This document shows, in pieces, positions 11,674 to 13,578 of a DNA stretch of 13,578 nucleotides; position 1 is the first letter of the stretch; every line of letters starts with the position of its first letter. The position numbers and the translations under genes are program-made. The DNA is from Aquificaceae bacterium (lineage in GTDB: Bacteria > Aquificota > Aquificia > Aquificales > Aquificaceae). The stretch lies in contig WFYH01000168.1 of NCBI GenBank assembly GCA_015490215.1, forward strand, positions 1-13,578, written 5' to 3'. The notes beneath the pieces were generated by a model. The model saw only the letters and a list, made by a program, of their open reading frames with translations. It made no database searches and was not told the DNA's origin.

Positions 11674-13117
11674 ACCGAAGCACTTTGAAGGTCTTCTCCG
11701 CAGCGGTAAACTGGATGAGGACTTGGACGAGATTTTTGAGCAGTTCTGGGAGCTGAGTTCCTATAGTCAATTTGAGTTGATCAAATATGTAAAAGAAAAA
11801 GGTATCAATCCAAGCCTCGGCGTTCTTTCCTCGGTATTTGACATTTCAAAAGAGGAAGCCAAAAAGTTTCTAAGAAACCCTTACAGGGAGTTTTATGTCC
11901 CTGTAGTTGGGCAAGAGAGTAAACTGGTAAGAGGACTTTCTGTAAAGGATCTTGATAGCATCATTACCAATCACGACCACCTTAAAAGCTCCATGGAAGT
12001 TATAAGGGACTTTCTCGGTAAAGGGTTTGCCCTCTTTTTTGATGAGGAGTTTAGCGGCGAAAGTTATATGCTCCCTGCGGTTGTCAGCTTATACGTTGAA
12101 AACCCACCTAAGGATGCGGTCTTTACAGGAAAGATAGACAGAGAAGGTAACATCTATGAGGTGAACGGCATACCCAAAAAGAGGGCTTTGGCAAAAAGAC
12201 ACAACCTTAGACTAATTGAACCCTCATATCTTGATAAGGTCCAAACCCTCAAAAACTGGCTTGATGCGGACAGATATGACGTTCCTCTTTTTATAACCAA
12301 AAGCAAAGAAAATTACGAAGGAGAACTGAAGAGCTTTTACTCTCACCTTACCCTTGAGAATCCGGAAAGGACTTTGGAACTCCTTGAGGTTCTAAACGGC
12401 ATACCAAAAGAGAAACTTGTCATACCCACAGGTCAAATACCTCCAGAGGAGTCAGCGTGGGAGAACATAGTTAAGGAGTTCTACAAGAGAATTAAAGAAA
12501 TAGAAAAGGCTCTGGGAGGAAGGGAAGTTCTGCATATAGCTATAAACGGGGCAAGTGCCCTTGCCTTTTCCTTGGGAGCGGTCTTCGGAAGCCAGAAACC
12601 TTTTGTCTTCTATCACTTCCAGAATAAAGCTTACAAACCTATAAAGGTAGAGAATGTAAGGATCCTGAAGGAAAGACTTAAAGAATACAAGCACATAGAC
12701 TATACAGTTGAAGAAGGTGGAGATGAACTTGCGGTAGCTTTTGCCATAGCCCACCACGAGTTGCAAGCAAGCGTTAAAGAGTTTATGAAAGAAATAAACC
12801 CTACGATCCTTGTGATACGCTACAAAAAAGCAGGTCATGTGCCCGTTGAAGATATCTTTGAGGTAGCAAGGGAGAGTGCAAGCCTTATACAGGATATAAG
12901 GAGTAAAAGGGATTATAAAAGCTTTCACTTCTTCTTTTCCACACCTGTGGCGATCGCCTTTATGGTAGGGGTAGCCTTCGGATATTACAACCGAGGCTAT
13001 GTCTACAACCTCCAAAGGGGGCAAGGCGAAAACTACGTAAGGGTAATAAGTCTTGAAACTATAAGAAAAATCAGAGAGGAAGGGGATGAGGTTTCTGCTG
13101 AAGCTCAGAAACGTTGA
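11651..13117 (+). CDS. CalpL-like SAVED-Lon protease, cyclic-oligoadenylate-activated CRISPR effector
   Basis: A 488-aa protein in three parts. Residues 1-80 are helical. Residues about 82-217 form a Lon-type Ser/Lys protease domain: the segment EEFSGESYMLPAVVSLYVE aligns with the Lon serine motif and puts the nucleophile at Ser135 (Ser138 is the alternative), then DAVFTGKIDREGNIYEVNGI corresponds to the Lon 'AMTGEI..G.V..IGG' block and leads to the catalytic lysine at Lys177. Residues about 290-475 are a SAVED domain, with two CARF-like halves: LHIAINGASALAFSLGAVFG (294-313) and FHFFFSTPVAIAFMVGVAFG (425-444). CalpL senses cA4 through SAVED and cleaves CalpT. GGAGGAGG precedes ATG 11651. It overlaps the CalpT-like gene by 23 nt and cas6 by 32 nt, so all three are tightly coupled. 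No transmembrane segment is evident. Confidence 0.9.
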   Translation: MFRFSAIEPKHFEGLLRSGKLDEDLDEIFEQFWELSSYSQFELIKYVKEKGINPSLGVLSSVFDISKEEAKKFLRNPYREFYVPVVGQESKLVRGLSVKDLDSIITNHDHLKSSMEVIRDFLGKGFALFFDEEFSGESYMLPAVVSLYVENPPKDAVFTGKIDREGNIYEVNGIPKKRALAKRHNLRLIEPSYLDKVQTLKNWLDADRYDVPLFITKSKENYEGELKSFYSHLTLENPERTLELLEVLNGIPKEKLVIPTGQIPPEESAWENIVKEFYKRIKEIEKALGGREVLHIAINGASALAFSLGAVFGSQKPFVFYHFQNKAYKPIKVENVRILKERLKEYKHIDYTVEEGGDELAVAFAIAHHELQASVKEFMKEINPTILVIRYKKAGHVPVEDIFEVARESASLIQDIRSKRDYKSFHFFFSTPVAIAFMVGVAFGYYNRGYVYNLQRGQGENYVRVISLETIRKIREEGDEVSAEAQKR

Positions 13118-13578
13118 CGGCTCACCTGTCAGGGTAGGTATAGACTACAGGAGAAGATTTATATCTCTGCTGAAAAGAATATTAAGAGAGGAATACGAAA
13201 GAAAGAGGACGAGACCTTACACCTTTGCGGTCTACTTTGGCAAAGAGGCAAAGATAGGAAAGGATTTTGTGGAAGGCGTGAAGGATATAAACTTCAGATT
13301 CTCAACGGGAGACAGCCTTTTGGCGGTTAAGTTCTACAACGGAGTGCTAACCTTAAAAAAGCAAAGGGCTCCTCACAGTATAGGTGAGGGGAAGTTCACG
13401 GTGGAATGGATAAAACAGGAAAGGGAAAAAGAACTTACGGGGGTGTTTAAAACTCTTTCTCCTGTAATTGTGGAGCGCATGGGCTTCACCACCCAGAAGC
13501 CCACGGATAGGTATATAATTCCCTCAGAAGAGGGGTTTGAAGAGTCCCTGCTTGAGAACATTTTAAGGAGATACAGGG
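13086..13578 (+). CDS. cas6: CRISPR-associated endoribonuclease Cas6, N-terminal part, cut by window edge
   Basis: Cas6 cuts the CRISPR precursor RNA inside each repeat to make guide RNAs. The visible 164 residues carry family features: an N-terminal strand MRFLLKLRNVDGSPVRVGID, the helix RRFISLLKRILREEYE, the strand PYTFAVYFGKEAKI, and later FKTLSPVIVER followed by YIIPSEEGFEESLLENILRR, the typical Cas6 'SPxxV ... F...L..N' arrangement. The Gly-rich C-terminal loop lies beyond the window. The ATG at 13086 is preceded by GAGGAAGGGG and lies inside the end of the protease gene (32-nt overlap). This places the CalpL-like gene in a genuine CRISPR operon. The subtype cannot be read from cas6 alone; type III is expected because cyclic oligoadenylates come from Cas10. 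Confidence 0.88.
   Translation, partial: MRFLLKLRNVDGSPVRVGIDYRRRFISLLKRILREEYERKRTRPYTFAVYFGKEAKIGKDFVEGVKDINFRFSTGDSLLAVKFYNGVLTLKKQRAPHSIGEGKFTVEWIKQEREKELTGVFKTLSPVIVERMGFTTQKPTDRYIIPSEEGFEESLLENILRRYR

Larger units (their letters stand above)
3776..13578. mobile_element. Integrated element at tRNA-Pro (left part; right end beyond the window)
   Basis: The change from housekeeping genes to a tRNA-adjacent integrase, a single-stranded DNA-binding protein, a phage Gp37/Gp68-family protein, a GemA-like protein and many small unknown genes is typical of an integrative element or prophage-like island. The CRISPR-related genes at 10554-13578 lie on the same side of the integrase and so are probably cargo, but the far boundary is not visible. 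No capsid, terminase, tail, relaxase or type IV secretion gene is seen in this portion, so its transfer mode is undetermined. Confidence 0.72.

Noticed and set aside
12452..13024. Minus-strand 190-aa frame
   Set aside because: It is antisense to the SAVED domain and has a composition typical of a shadow frame.

Overview
The window looks like a thermophilic bacterium of the Aquificota (Aquifex, Hydrogenobacter, Thermocrinis or Sulfurihydrogenibium type). This is inferred from Lys/Glu/Arg/Ile-rich proteins, purine-rich coding strands, AGG/AGA arginine codons, strong AGGAGG ribosome binding sites, tight gene packing, and a CalpL/CalpT-like pair of the kind described from Sulfurihydrogenibium. 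No 16S gene is present, so the assignment rests on protein character only.

Region 1 (1-3775) is ordinary chromosome. A minus-strand operon reads dienelactone-hydrolase-family protein -> rpmB (L28) -> aroC (chorismate synthase) -> hemB (porphobilinogen synthase, cut by the left window edge). Divergent from it, mnmH/selU (tRNA 2-selenouridine synthase) overlaps a 100-aa unknown by ATGA. A tRNA-Pro(GGG) gene follows, with its -10 box inside the end of that gene.

Region 2 (3776-8586) is the start of an integrated element. A tyrosine recombinase ends 21 bp beyond the tRNA and points at it, the classic layout of a tRNA-integrated island. Next come a small C-rich orphan gene and, from a strong sigma-70-type promoter, a plus-strand run: single-stranded DNA-binding protein, a 46-aa ORF, a zinc-ribbon protein, a GemA/gp16-like small protein, an acidic helical protein, a Panacea-like small protein, a coiled-coil protein made of six 21-bp repeats, and a phage Gp37/Gp68 (DUF5131) protein.

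Region 3 (8578-13578) is the most interesting. Two divergent operons are fired by two mirror-image promoters. Each has its -10 box inside the same 19-bp palindrome, TGTGGTATAATATACCACA, so one DNA-binding protein probably controls both. Leftward are three unknown proteins. Rightward are a zinc-ribbon protein, a CalpT-like protein, a CalpL-like protein (helical N-terminus, Lon-type Ser/Lys protease, C-terminal SAVED cyclic-oligonucleotide sensor) and a 5' fragment of cas6 at the window edge.

Together region 3 reads as a cyclic-oligoadenylate-activated CRISPR protease module carried on a tRNA-Pro-integrated mobile element: target recognition by a (presumably type III) complex would make the signal, the SAVED domain would sense it, and the Lon domain would cut the CalpT-like partner. 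The ECF sigma factor (CalpS) that completes the known system is not next to the pair. Cas10, the CRISPR array and the far attachment site are not in the window.
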